Shown: positions 53,350 through 61,506 of the stretch, in pieces
How positions within the stretch are numbered: the first letter of the stretch is position 1
Layout: each line of letters begins with the position of its first letter
Assembly (NCBI RefSeq): GCF_013393385.1
Contig: NZ_AP023239.1
Coordinates: forward strand, 496,001 to 560,000
Direction of reading: 5' to 3'
DNA length: 64,000 nucleotides
Source of the DNA: Paenibacillus sp. URB8-2
GTDB lineage: Bacteria; Bacillota; Bacilli; Paenibacillales; Paenibacillaceae
Made by a program: the position numbers and the translations under genes
Notes under the pieces: model-generated
Database searches by the model: none
The model's input: only the letters and a program-made list of their open reading frames with translations
Told to the model about the DNA's origin: nothing

Positions 53350-54523
53350 TTATACAGAAAGCTGTTTTGCAGGACTATACATATAGTATCTTAGTAAAAT
53401 GGTTGCCAAACTTAGTATCAATGATAGGATTCCCACCAATACGACATAGGGCACACCCATTTCTGATATAAATAAACCGCCTATAGCTGCACCCAATGTC
53501 GTTCCTACGTTACAGGATGATATAAATAATCCATTAGCAAAATCAGGGGCTTCTGGAGCAGAAGTCGCAATCAAATATTGATTGATATTTGCCATTATTC
53601 CTCCAGCCAAGACTCCCCAAATTAAAGTTATAATTTCCATAGGTACGGCAAATTGGCCTGTGAAGAATAAAATGATGTAAACAGCAACCAATAACAAAGG
53701 AAAGGATACTACAGATTTGGTGGCACTATGAGTAAGTAACTTTCCTGCGACAATGTTTCCAACAATTATTGGCTCCACCGAAGATGAATAACGTTAAACT
53801 TATGGTATTCGGAGACATATTCGTTACGGTTTTCAGATATTCGCTAATATAACTATAAATCCCAAATACAGCTGAGTTTAATAAAATGACAGTCACGATG
53901 GAAAGCCATAGAATAGGTTTTTTTAATACGGAAAATTGTGTACTGTAAGAAAGTCTTTCTTTAACAGGCATAGAGGGTACAAATAGTAAAGTAGCAATGA
54001 ATACAAGAGCATTTACAATAGCAAAGAATGCCATCGCCATTTCATAAGAAACGGCACTATCAATAAAACTTGCGATCGGTACGCCGGCTACCATACCCGC
54101 AGATACTCCTATAAATACTTTAGAAACAGCCTTCGGAGCTTCTTCTATACTTACTGAGGAAGCAGCTACTGTAAATGCCAAAGAACAATAAATGGGATGA
54201 AAAAAGGCTGGAATGATACGAGCAATTAATAGAATGGTAAAGTTAGATGTAAATAAGGAAACAATGTTTCCCAAAACGAAAACTCCTAATACAAGTAACA
54301 TGACCTCTTTGCGGTTTATTCCTGAAAATAATAACGGCAAGATTGGACCAGATATAGCAATGCCCAGCGCAAAAAGGCTCACCAGCAAACCAGCTTGAGT
54401 TACACTGACATTATAGTGGTCAGCAATGGATGGTAATATCCCAATAACACCCATTTCGGTATTTAGAATGCCGAACACTCCTATGGTCAATATGAAAACC
54501 AGTAAATTATTTTGTTTAGCCAA
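53350..54523 (-). pseudogene. MFS drug-efflux-type transporter, disrupted by a single frameshift
   Basis: An N-terminal frame of about 255 residues (TTG start at 54523 with AGGGAG) reads as a 12-helix MFS carrier (FGILNTEMGVIGILPSIAD, motif A-like loop, IARIIPAFFHP) up to TLFIFGGAN. The match continues in another frame as IVGNIVAGKLLTH to the end at 53350 (142-aa frame, 53350-53778). One surplus A near 53763-53770 explains it. Both halves are otherwise intact, so the event is recent, or a sequencing error. It lies downstream of a hydrolase gene in a TetR-divergent cassette with low GC. Confidence 0.85.
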
Positions 54524-54575
54524 AAAAGCAACTCCCTATCTTCAATGAAATCCTCCAAACCTCCCAATACCTGGG

Positions 54576-55520
54576 CTACTTTAAATTCTCGGTAAAGAAT
54601 GCTTCCAGCTTCTCGGATGGAATAAACTCCGTTCTGTCGTACAGATCAACGTGTCCTGCATTTGGAACAATGTACAGCTCTTTGGGTTCTGCCGCCAATT
54701 TGCAAGCATCTTCACTAAAGTACCGTGAGTGAGCGTGCTCACCAATGATGAACAAAATGGGTCTCGGCGAAATCGATTTAATGTACGTAAGCAGAGGGAA
54801 GTTCATAAATGACATGCTGCTTGTCACGGTAAATTGAGTAATTGAGTTTGGGTGGTACCCGCGAGGCGTAGAATAGAACTCGCCAAACTCGCGACCAATA
54901 GGGTTTGTATTTTCGTCAAATCCAATAGGTGATCCCCGATCGGTCAGCACTGGCGGGTTGCCCTCAAAATCTGCGTAGCGCTGCTCAGCAATTGCATCGA
55001 GTATTCTGTTGCGATCTTCTTCGGTGAACGAGTCCTTAAAGCCGCTCGCTTGCGCACGGGAGATATCATACATGCTGATCGTGGCGATAGCCTTGATGCG
55101 TCTGTCTACCTGTGCTGCACTGATCGCAAAACCACCGCTCCCGCACATACCGATTACACCAATTTGATTTCGATCTACAAATGGACGCGTACCCGCAAAA
55201 TCAACGGCTGCGCTGAAATCTTCTACAAACAGATCAGCCGAAGAAAGGTGCCGTGGCTCTCCGCTACTGTATCCGTTGTACGATGGGTCAAATGCAAGAG
55301 CCACAAAACCACGCTCTGCCATGTTTTGAGCATAAATACCCGAACCCTGCTCTTTAACACCACCATAGGGGGCACCTATAATAATGGCTGCGTGTTTCTT
55401 GGACTCATCAAAGTCTTTTGGCAAGTAGAGATCTGCCGCAATTTTTATTCCAAACCGGTTGTTATAAGAAACTGATCTTCTTGTTACCTTATCGCTTAAC
55501 TCAAAAATATAATTTGGCAT
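54576..55520 (-). CDS. alpha/beta hydrolase, dienelactone/acetyl-xylan-esterase-like
   Basis: A 314-aa hydrolase-fold protein: strand with AAIIIGAPYGGVKEQGSGIYAQ (oxyanion region), nucleophile elbow GMCGSGGFA (Ser near residue 150), acid near FIIGEHAHSR and catalytic His in NAGHVDLYD near 295. The family (DUF1100/YcjY-like) often sits beside MFS and TetR genes. The start ATG at 55520 has a weak AAAGGA site. The ATG at 55532 is directly against it. Confidence 0.83.
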   Translation of the reverse strand: MPNYIFELSDKVTRRSVSYNNRFGIKIAADLYLPKDFDESKKHAAIIIGAPYGGVKEQGSGIYAQNMAERGFVALAFDPSYNGYSSGEPRHLSSADLFVEDFSAAVDFAGTRPFVDRNQIGVIGMCGSGGFAISAAQVDRRIKAIATISMYDISRAQASGFKDSFTEEDRNRILDAIAEQRYADFEGNPPVLTDRGSPIGFDENTNPIGREFGEFYSTPRGYHPNSITQFTVTSSMSFMNFPLLTYIKSISPRPILFIIGEHAHSRYFSEDACKLAAEPKELYIVPNAGHVDLYDRTEFIPSEKLEAFFTENLK

Positions 55521-55643
55521 ATTAAAAAACATCCTTTCATGTGAAATAAAACTACGATTGATGTTTTCTCGACATCTGCTTATAATTTATAATATACAAA
55601 TAAACAAAACAAGGCATACAAATCGTTGATTTTATCAGTTTTA

Positions 55644-55655
55644 TTGTTTAAACAA
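55644..55655. promoter_or_regulatory. candidate TetR operator in divergent region
   Basis: The perfect 12-bp palindrome TTGTTTAAACAA lies between the divergently transcribed hydrolase and TetR genes. Likely but unproven binding site. Confidence 0.45.
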
Positions 55656-55706
55656 CAAATCAATAGAAATTGTCGATTATATCGAGTAAGGGTTGATGTT
55701 AATAAC

Positions 55707-56252
55707 ATGGCAAAAGTGGATAGAAGAATTGTTAGGACTCAAGAGGCTATTAAAAAAGCATTTCTTGAATTGATGTCAGAAAAAAATTTCGATAGCATTA
55801 CCATTCAGGATATCTCTGATCGGGCAAATATTAACCGTGCAACGGTTTATCTTCATTACTTGGATAAATTTGACCTGTTGGACAAGATCATAGAAGAACA
55901 TATCAATAACATGGTTAAACTTTGTGAGTTGGAAGTAGAAATGGATTGGATTGAATCGACTGTTCACTGCATGGAATATCTTGAAAGTAATTATTTATTT
56001 TTTTCAACGATGTTGGCGAGTGGAGGAGCTCCGTATTTTCGCAGCCGGTTTGTTCAACATAATATCGAAGAGTTCAAAAAGGAAGTGGATATAACAAAAG
56101 GCAAAAATTTAGGTCAAAGCGAAGATGTAGTTGTCGAATTTGTTGCAAATGCTTACGTAGGTGTAGTGGAGTGGTGGCTAAAAAATGGCATGCCTTATCC
56201 AGCGAAGGAAATGGCAGAAAAAGTGGGGGATCTATTAGAGAGGATTATATAG
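55707..56252 (+). CDS. TetR/AcrR family transcriptional regulator
   Basis: A 181-aa repressor: RRIVRTQEAIKKAFLELM, then FDSITIQDISDRANINRATVYLHY, which is the helix-turn-helix with its recognition helix, and KFDLLDKIIEEHINN. The C-terminal part matches the short regulatory domain of YsiA/DhaS-like TetR proteins. It is divergent from the hydrolase/MFS pair and is its likely repressor. AT-rich gene compared with the urease region. Confidence 0.88.
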   Translation: MAKVDRRIVRTQEAIKKAFLELMSEKNFDSITIQDISDRANINRATVYLHYLDKFDLLDKIIEEHINNMVKLCELEVEMDWIESTVHCMEYLESNYLFFSTMLASGGAPYFRSRFVQHNIEEFKKEVDITKGKNLGQSEDVVVEFVANAYVGVVEWWLKNGMPYPAKEMAEKVGDLLERII

Positions 56253-56267
56253 ATCTATCTTATAAAA

Positions 56268-56303
56268 ACTGATGGATCAGGGGTTTTCTATTTGCGCCCC
56301 CCG
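56268..56303. repeat. 37-bp dispersed repeat, copy 1
   Basis: ACTGATGGATCAGGGGTTTT followed by CTATTTGCGCC recurs at 58745-58781 with one indel and one substitution. It contains the small inverted repeat CTGAT-GG-ATCAG and a T-run, so it may be a duplicated terminator fragment. Confidence 0.75.
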
Positions 56304-56399
56304 GGCAAAGAAGTTCCACCACGGTTACCCGAGAGGCAGGGGTCGTCTTTCGATTATTTTTCCCTAAGGATGCCTTGCTCTGATTCCGATAGCTTCGTT

Positions 56400-56990
56400 T
56401 TATTCAGGAGCCGAAGACTGAAGGGAGGCACAGGCTAGAATGTCCGCCGTCGTGCGAATTCTGCCAAGCCGCGGGAAGATCACGGAACGTACATGCTCAT
56501 GCTCCGCCTCACTTAAGCCGGTCATAGCGTCTATCGCAAAAATCACCTGATACCCGTGGGCGAAGGCTTCTCGCGCTGTGGTATCCACACCAATACCTGA
56601 GGCAATGCCGCAAAGGACGATCGTCGTAATGCCGCGCCGGCGCAACTGCTGATCCAGGTCCGTCGCATGGAAGGCACCCCATTGGCGCTTTGTAATCACG
56701 TGGTCGGTGTCCGTGACACCGATCTCTGGCACAATTTCATCCCAGCCGGGTGGCAGGTTCATTGCAGGAGGAGCCTGGTCCAGCAAAGGACGCGGCATAT
56801 CCTTGAAGTCCTTGCTGGATACGCGCACGAGCCCCACGAATGCACCTGCATCTCGGAACGCCTTTACCATGGAGGCGGCACGGCTGACGACTTGCTCAGC
56901 TGAATGAGGGGCATAGCGGGTTCCAAGCCATTTTTGCAAATCAATTACGATTAAGGCTGTCTGAGGAAAATGAAATAATAATTCTTCCAT
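56400..56990 (-). CDS. isochorismatase-family hydrolase lacking the catalytic cysteine
   Basis: A 196-aa protein of the isochorismatase/cysteine hydrolase superfamily: ALIVIDLQKWLG (Asp near 17), VITKRQWGAF (Lys near 98), and the third motif CGIASGIGVDTTAREA. In cysteine amidases this motif has Cys where Gly is found here; true isochorismatases such as PhzD and EntB also carry Gly. The protein may therefore hydrolyse vinyl ethers rather than amides, or be inactive. It is divergent from the TetR gene at 57129. Confidence 0.87.
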   Translation of the reverse strand: MEELLFHFPQTALIVIDLQKWLGTRYAPHSAEQVVSRAASMVKAFRDAGAFVGLVRVSSKDFKDMPRPLLDQAPPAMNLPPGWDEIVPEIGVTDTDHVITKRQWGAFHATDLDQQLRRRGITTIVLCGIASGIGVDTTAREAFAHGYQVIFAIDAMTGLSEAEHEHVRSVIFPRLGRIRTTADILACASLQSSAPE

Positions 56991-57094
56991 GAATTATCAC
57001 ACTCCGTGAACAAAATCGAGTTTGACCCTCGCTATGACTCATTGTATAAAAATATGAACCATCGGTCACTTGACTCTATGTTTATTATTTTGTA

Positions 57095-57108
57095 CCTTTG
57101 GTCAAAGG
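57095..57108. promoter_or_regulatory. candidate operator upstream of TetR gene
   Basis: CCTTTG-GT-CAAAGG is a perfect 6-bp inverted repeat, following TTGACT (57070-57075). It lies 20 bp before the TetR start codon. Confidence 0.5.
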
Positions 57109-57128
57109 GTGTCAAGAGAGGATTTGTG

Positions 57129-58022
57129 ATGATGAGTGTAACTAAACAGGAGATTATTCGTTCAGCTTTCCAGTTGTTTAAGAAAAAAGGGTTTCTTGCG
57201 ACTTCGATCCAAGAGATCGCCGAGGATTGTTCCATTGCCAAGGGCTCGGTGTACAAATACTTTCCCTCGAAGGAGAACCTGTTCTGCCAAGTATTCGATG
57301 AGTGCCAGACGGCGTATTTTGACCAGGCAGAGCATCTGAAGAAAACAGAGACGGGGACTCCCAAGGAAGGGCTCGTCAAGCAGATTGTGTTCCGCTATCA
57401 GTATTTTATCGAATTCAATCGGATTTTGGTTGAGTTTACGGAGCTCCCTATTACGCAGGATGCTGCCTTCCGTCCGCTTCGGAATCATGTTCGCGGCCGC
57501 ATGATGGAGTGGCACAAGGCTTGGCTGCTAGAAGTTTATGGTCCGCAAATTGAGCCGTTTCTATGGGATTTGCTGTTTATATACCGTGCTATTCTTAAGG
57601 ATTATCTGCTGCGTATCCTTTATGAGGTGAAGCCGCTGTCGATTGAAGAAACGGCTTGGTTTATCGTCGATAAGTTGGATGCGCTCGCCGCACATATGAC
57701 AAGGACAGGCTCGAAGGCACTGCTCGGGAAAAGTGCTTACGGCGCTTTCATACATATGGACTCGAACGACTGGCGGAGGGGAAGAGAGCAGGCTGCCGAG
57801 GAGCTGCTTGGCAGAGTGACGGCTGCACTGGAGGCTTGGCCTAACGGGAGCGCTCGGCGGAAGGATCTACAAGAGGTTATTCATCTGTTAGGCGCTGAGA
57901 TTGCCCAGCCGCAGCTAAAGCGGCCGCTCATCCAGGCGCTGTGCGCCTTTTTGGAACAGGAGCAGGAGCTTAAGAGCCTGGTCATCCAGCTAAAGCAGAT
58001 TGTCCTATCTGAACGGGATTGA
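57129..58022 (+). CDS. TetR/AcrR family transcriptional regulator, long form
   Basis: A 297-aa regulator, longer than the usual 190-220. An N-terminal TetR domain (EIIRSAFQLFKKKGFLATSIQEIAEDC, then AKGSVYKYFPSKENL) is followed by a ligand domain and an extra C-terminal ~90 residues of helical, charged sequence. The layout resembles Paenibacillus TetR proteins with a C-terminal extension of unknown role. ATG at 57129 (57132 also possible) after AGAGAGGA. Divergent from the isochorismatase-like gene. Confidence 0.85.
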   Translation: MMSVTKQEIIRSAFQLFKKKGFLATSIQEIAEDCSIAKGSVYKYFPSKENLFCQVFDECQTAYFDQAEHLKKTETGTPKEGLVKQIVFRYQYFIEFNRILVEFTELPITQDAAFRPLRNHVRGRMMEWHKAWLLEVYGPQIEPFLWDLLFIYRAILKDYLLRILYEVKPLSIEETAWFIVDKLDALAAHMTRTGSKALLGKSAYGAFIHMDSNDWRRGREQAAEELLGRVTAALEAWPNGSARRKDLQEVIHLLGAEIAQPQLKRPLIQALCAFLEQEQELKSLVIQLKQIVLSERD

Positions 58023-58067
58023 TGGCAGAGACAGTTGGCCCCAATGCTCCCAAGGTTCTTTTTTTCA

Positions 58068-58526
58068 TTAGAGAAGCCCCTTTGCCTTAATATTAGTGCT
58101 TCCGTTCTCTTCCATCAGAGTTTTTAATACGTACAGGTTATTATTTACTTCACGTTGTATATTCCCTTTTAGCAGTTTAAGCAGAATAGCGCTGGCACCG
58201 GAAGGCTTCATGATAACATGATTAGCGAGTATGGTTTTATTTTCAAATGCTTTGAGCTCATATTTAGATTCGTAATCAAATCTTCCGCCGGCTGCTTGCA
58301 AATGGAGGAATTGGTCTGTCCGAGCCTCAATGACCGTAATGGTTTCTATTTCTTGCGAGTGGACTAAATCTCTTGTCAATCTATAGGTATCTTTACGGTC
58401 TCCCGTCGGCTCTACGGTCATGACAGCATAATTCCAAGATGAATAGTTCTCCACATTTCTTAAAAATTCATAAACCCGTGCCACAGTACAGTCAATGATT
58501 AGCTCATTGCTAAATGAAATATCCAT
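58068..58526 (-). CDS. SRPBCC-family protein (polyketide cyclase/START-like fold)
   Basis: A 152-aa protein of the SRPBCC fold: DCTVARVYEFLRNVENYSSW at the N-terminus, a central beta sheet and a long C-terminal helix (ALLKLLKGNIQREVNNNLYVLKTLMEE). Such proteins bind hydrophobic ligands or modify them. ATG at 58526 with AAAGGAGGAAG. A good promoter carrying a 16-bp palindrome lies about 100 bp upstream. Confidence 0.82.
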   Translation of the reverse strand: MDISFSNELIIDCTVARVYEFLRNVENYSSWNYAVMTVEPTGDRKDTYRLTRDLVHSQEIETITVIEARTDQFLHLQAAGGRFDYESKYELKAFENKTILANHVIMKPSGASAILLKLLKGNIQREVNNNLYVLKTLMEENGSTNIKAKGLL

Positions 58527-58605
58527 TGTTACTTCCTCCTTTGCTCGTGCCAAGCTTTTCTTCTGAAAATATATGAATAAGCGGATTTTGTTCTATCCTC
58601 CAAAT

Positions 58606-58659
58606 TAGATGACACATCATTTATGTGTTTAGGATAGATGATGTATCATCTATTGTCAA
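58606..58659 (-). promoter_or_regulatory. SRPBCC promoter with embedded operator
   Basis: On the minus strand TTGACA (58659-58654), 17 bp, TATCCT (58636-58631). The palindrome AGATGAT-GT-ATCATCT (58636-58651) covers the spacer. A second, imperfect copy (AGATGACACATCAT, 58607-58620) lies downstream. Confidence 0.75.
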
Positions 58660-58744
58660 GAACAAATCTGCAATCTGACTGCGGCCGTTTCCCGGTATTC
58701 TACCGGGGAGCGGTCGTTTCGTTTACTCCTGATTCGTCAGAAAT

Positions 58745-58781
58745 ACTGATGGATCAGGGGTTTTTCTATTTGCGCCGCCCG
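58745..58781. repeat. 37-bp dispersed repeat, copy 2
   Basis: Near-identical to 56268-56303. It is preceded by CTCCTGAT that could pair with ATCAGGGG, giving a terminator-like hairpin with TTTTT. Confidence 0.75.
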
Positions 58782-58834
58782 CTTGGAGGGCTGTGGGAAT
58801 TTTCCCGTACATCTGATACTTTTCCCGGTTTGAT

Positions 58835-58878
58835 AAGCGCTTTCCTAACTTCCTCCAAACGTATTGTTAGCGTTTTCT
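58835..58878. promoter_or_regulatory. cre-like sites upstream of the PTS operon
   Basis: TGTTAGCGTTTTCT (58865-58878) matches the CcpA consensus with one mismatch. AAGCGCTT (58835-58842) has the cre core with more mismatches. The first lies 61 bp before the IIB start. Confidence 0.55.
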
Positions 58879-58938
58879 CATGGTGATATCCTCTGTTCAT
58901 GGCCATAAAGAAAACACTTACAAAAGGAGATTAGAGAT

Positions 58939-59415
58939 ATGGGTATCGTACTGGCGCGAATTGATCAACGTTTGATTCATGGAATTGTGGTAACGCAGTG
59001 GGCGGGACATACAAGAGCCAAACGGCTGATGGTCGTGGATGATGTTGTAAGTCAGGATGAAGTCCAAAAAACGGCGATGCGCATGAGCAAGCCTGCCGGG
59101 ACCGGGATGTCGATCATTGATACGGATACGGCCATTACCAACTTCAATGCCGGAAAATATGACGATCATAATGTTTTGCTGGTTGTCCGGGAGCCTGAAA
59201 CGTTACTGAAGCTTGCTGCGGGCGGCGTTCAAATTCCGAAAGTAAACGTCGGAATCATCTTTGACGGCGAAGGCAAAACAACGGTCAAGAAGATGGTTTC
59301 GGTCAATGAAAAAGAAGTAGCTGATTTAAAAGCATTAAAAGCTAAAGGAATTCCGGTCACCTTTCATTTTGTGCCGGGAGATGCGGAAGAATCACTGGAA
59401 ACCTATATCAAATAA
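58939..59415 (+). CDS. PTS mannose/fructose/sorbose family, EIIB
   Basis: A 158-aa cytoplasmic phosphocarrier: LARIDQRLIHGIVVTQW carries the phosphorylated His (residue 14) of mannose-family IIB proteins. It receives phosphate from the IIA protein encoded later in the operon and passes it to the sugar bound by IIC/IID. ATG with AAAGGAG. First gene of an operon IIB-IIC-IID-IIA-GH13. Confidence 0.94.
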   Translation: MGIVLARIDQRLIHGIVVTQWAGHTRAKRLMVVDDVVSQDEVQKTAMRMSKPAGTGMSIIDTDTAITNFNAGKYDDHNVLLVVREPETLLKLAAGGVQIPKVNVGIIFDGEGKTTVKKMVSVNEKEVADLKALKAKGIPVTFHFVPGDAEESLETYIK

Positions 59416-59437
59416 CCAAGCAGGAAGAGGATAAAAC

Positions 59438-60241
59438 ATGGAGATTATACAAGCGATACTCATTGTTGCATTAGCTTTCTGGATGGTTCTGGACCAGCAG
59501 GGTTTTGTTATTACGACCTGGTTCCCATCCATTATCGGAATGATTGCCGGACTTATTATGGGCGATGTCCCTACGGCCATGGTCATAGCCGGGACCTTCC
59601 AATTGATGGCCCTGGGTGTAGCCAATATAGGCGGGTCCTCGGTGCCCAATTACGGTCTTGCGACACTTGTCGGGATTTATGTAGCCCTCCGCACAACCGG
59701 TGATATTGAAAATGCAAAAGCCATTGCCTTGGCGGTCGGGGTACCTGTCGGAATGCTGGGTATTCAACTGGATGTTCTGGGTAAGATCCTCAATTCCTAT
59801 GTGTCTCATGCGGCTCAAAAAGCGCTGAACGAAGGAAAATTCGCCAAAATGAACCGTATTTTCTGGATTGGGCCTCTTATTTTTGGTTTGACTACAGCAA
59901 TCCCCACCTTGCTTTGTGTAATCTTCGGAGACAAGATCGTGAAGGTGCTGCTGGATGTCGTTCCGAAATGGTTTACAGACGGATTATCCATAGCCGGGTC
60001 CATGCTGCCGGTAGTCGGGATTGCCTTGCTGCTTCAGTATATGCCAGTGAAGAAATACCTGACGATGCTCTTGATTGGCTTTGTGATTTCCGCGTATCTG
60101 GGCTTGCCGATTCTGGGAATTGCCATTTTAGGCTTCGCCTTTGCCTATTATTTCTTCACCCAAAAAATAAATAGTACACCTGCGGCGGCTGCGGCGGGGA
60201 ACGGCAATACCTCAGTTGAAGGAGACGAATTCGATGAGTAA
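59438..60241 (+). CDS. PTS mannose family, EIIC
   Basis: A 267-aa integral membrane protein with the family start (QAILIVALAFWMVLDQQG) and the GTFQLMALGVANIGGSSVPN motif, about seven helices, and a flexible Ala/Asn-rich tail. With IID it forms the sugar channel. Spacing to IIB is 22 bp; its 3' end overlaps the IID start by eight bases. Confidence 0.94.
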   Translation: MEIIQAILIVALAFWMVLDQQGFVITTWFPSIIGMIAGLIMGDVPTAMVIAGTFQLMALGVANIGGSSVPNYGLATLVGIYVALRTTGDIENAKAIALAVGVPVGMLGIQLDVLGKILNSYVSHAAQKALNEGKFAKMNRIFWIGPLIFGLTTAIPTLLCVIFGDKIVKVLLDVVPKWFTDGLSIAGSMLPVVGIALLLQYMPVKKYLTMLLIGFVISAYLGLPILGIAILGFAFAYYFFTQKINSTPAAAAAGNGNTSVEGDEFDE

Positions 60242-61052
60242 CACAGAACCGGCAACAAATCAGGTAACGAAAAGAGACATTCGGTCAGCAGCCATCCGGT
60301 ATATGTTCATGGCTTGTAACACCTTTAATTACGAGAACCAGCAGGCTCCGGCGGTAGTGTTTGGACTGAACAAGGTTTTACGCAAAATCCATAAAAATGA
60401 TGAGGATTATAAAGCATCTTTAAATAATCATTTCAACTACTTCAATACCACGACCTGGATGGCCAATCTCCTCCTGGGAGCCTCGGTGGCGATGGAGCAG
60501 AAGGATGGCATCCAATCAAAGGATGCGGTTCAAGCGTTTAAAACGGGGATGATGGGACCGCTTGCCGGTGTTGGAGATACGCTTGTTTGGGTACTGTACC
60601 CAACGATTATGGGATCAATTGCCGGATATATGGGCTTACAGGGAAATCCGACAGGTGCGATTATTTGGTTGCTGCTCAATATCGTCTTCTTCATTTTCCG
60701 GATTAAATTGTTCGATGTGGGCCACACCTCCGGATTGAAATTAATCACTGCCCTTGGCGACAGACTAAATGTCTTTACTGAAGCCGCCTCCATCATGGGG
60801 TTAACCGTAGTTGGCGCATTAATTCCAGCCGTTGTCAAAATGAATGTTCAGCTTAAATATCAAACGGGAGAAGTCACGCTGCCCATTCAAACCGAAATTC
60901 TGGACAAGATTATGCCGGCGCTGCTGCCGGCGGTATTGACCATTGTCGTCTATAAGCTGATCGGATCGAAGAAGATTGGCCTCACAAGCATCATATTTTT
61001 GATTATTGGTTTAGCGTTAGTCTGCTCTTACCTTGGAATTTTGGGCGTTTAA
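60234..61052 (+). CDS. PTS mannose family, EIID
   Basis: A 272-aa membrane protein: DIRSAAIRYMFMACNTFNYENQ at the N-terminus, GMMGPLAGVGDTLVWVLYPTI in the middle, and hydrophobic C-terminal helices. These are diagnostic of ManZ/LevG-type IID. ATG at 60234 with GAAGGAGA, overlapping IIC. Confidence 0.94.
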   Translation: MSNTEPATNQVTKRDIRSAAIRYMFMACNTFNYENQQAPAVVFGLNKVLRKIHKNDEDYKASLNNHFNYFNTTTWMANLLLGASVAMEQKDGIQSKDAVQAFKTGMMGPLAGVGDTLVWVLYPTIMGSIAGYMGLQGNPTGAIIWLLLNIVFFIFRIKLFDVGHTSGLKLITALGDRLNVFTEAASIMGLTVVGALIPAVVKMNVQLKYQTGEVTLPIQTEILDKIMPALLPAVLTIVVYKLIGSKKIGLTSIIFLIIGLALVCSYLGILGV

Positions 61053-61082
61053 TTGATAAAGAAAGAGGAAGGAAACGAACCT

Positions 61083-61505
61083 ATGCGAAAAATTATCATA
61101 GCCAGCCACGATCGAATGGCAGAAGGCGTAAAAGAAACTTTGAATTATATCACTAAAGGTATCGGTAATGTTCATGCCCTCTCAGCATATCTGACCAACA
61201 CACCGGTTAAGGAAGAAGTCAAGCGATTGCTGGAGGATGTAGGGGAAGATGATGAAGTCGTGGTGTTCACGGACCTGCTCGGGGGATCGGTAAATCAGGC
61301 ATTTGCAGCGTATTTAAGCCGTCCGCATTTTCATATTATCGCGGGAATCAATCTGCCGGTTATCATTGCGGTACTGGTGCAGCCGGAGGATGAATATTTA
61401 ACGGCGGATCAGATTCTGTTTGCCGTGAATGAAGCCAGACAGCAGTTAGTGTATGTGAATGACTTTGTCGCCAATATGCCAAAAGATGATGAAGAAGATG
61501 AATAA
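61083..61505 (+). CDS. PTS mannose family, EIIA
   Basis: A 140-aa cytoplasmic protein: IIIASHDRMAEGVKETL carries the active His (residue 9) near the N-terminus, and VVVFTDLLGGSVNQA is the second family motif. It takes phosphate from HPr. The order with IIA last and the separation from IIB differ from fused ManX proteins. ATG at 61083 after GAGGAAGG. An acidic C-terminal tail ends next to the glucosidase start. Confidence 0.92.
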   Translation: MRKIIIASHDRMAEGVKETLNYITKGIGNVHALSAYLTNTPVKEEVKRLLEDVGEDDEVVVFTDLLGGSVNQAFAAYLSRPHFHIIAGINLPVIIAVLVQPEDEYLTADQILFAVNEARQQLVYVNDFVANMPKDDEEDE

Positions 61506-61506
61506 T

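Larger units (their letters stand above)
58660..58938. other. intergenic region before the PTS operon
   Basis: No gene. Holds a short hairpin (CCCGGTA/TACCGGG, 58691-58707), copy 2 of the 37-bp repeat and two cre-like sites. No sigma-54 TGGCAC-N5-TTGC element, such as that used for levD operons, was found. Confidence 0.6.

Noticed and set aside
58660-58938. Sigma-54 promoter for the mannose-family PTS operon
   Set aside because: No TGGCAC-N5-TTGC-like element could be found in this region.
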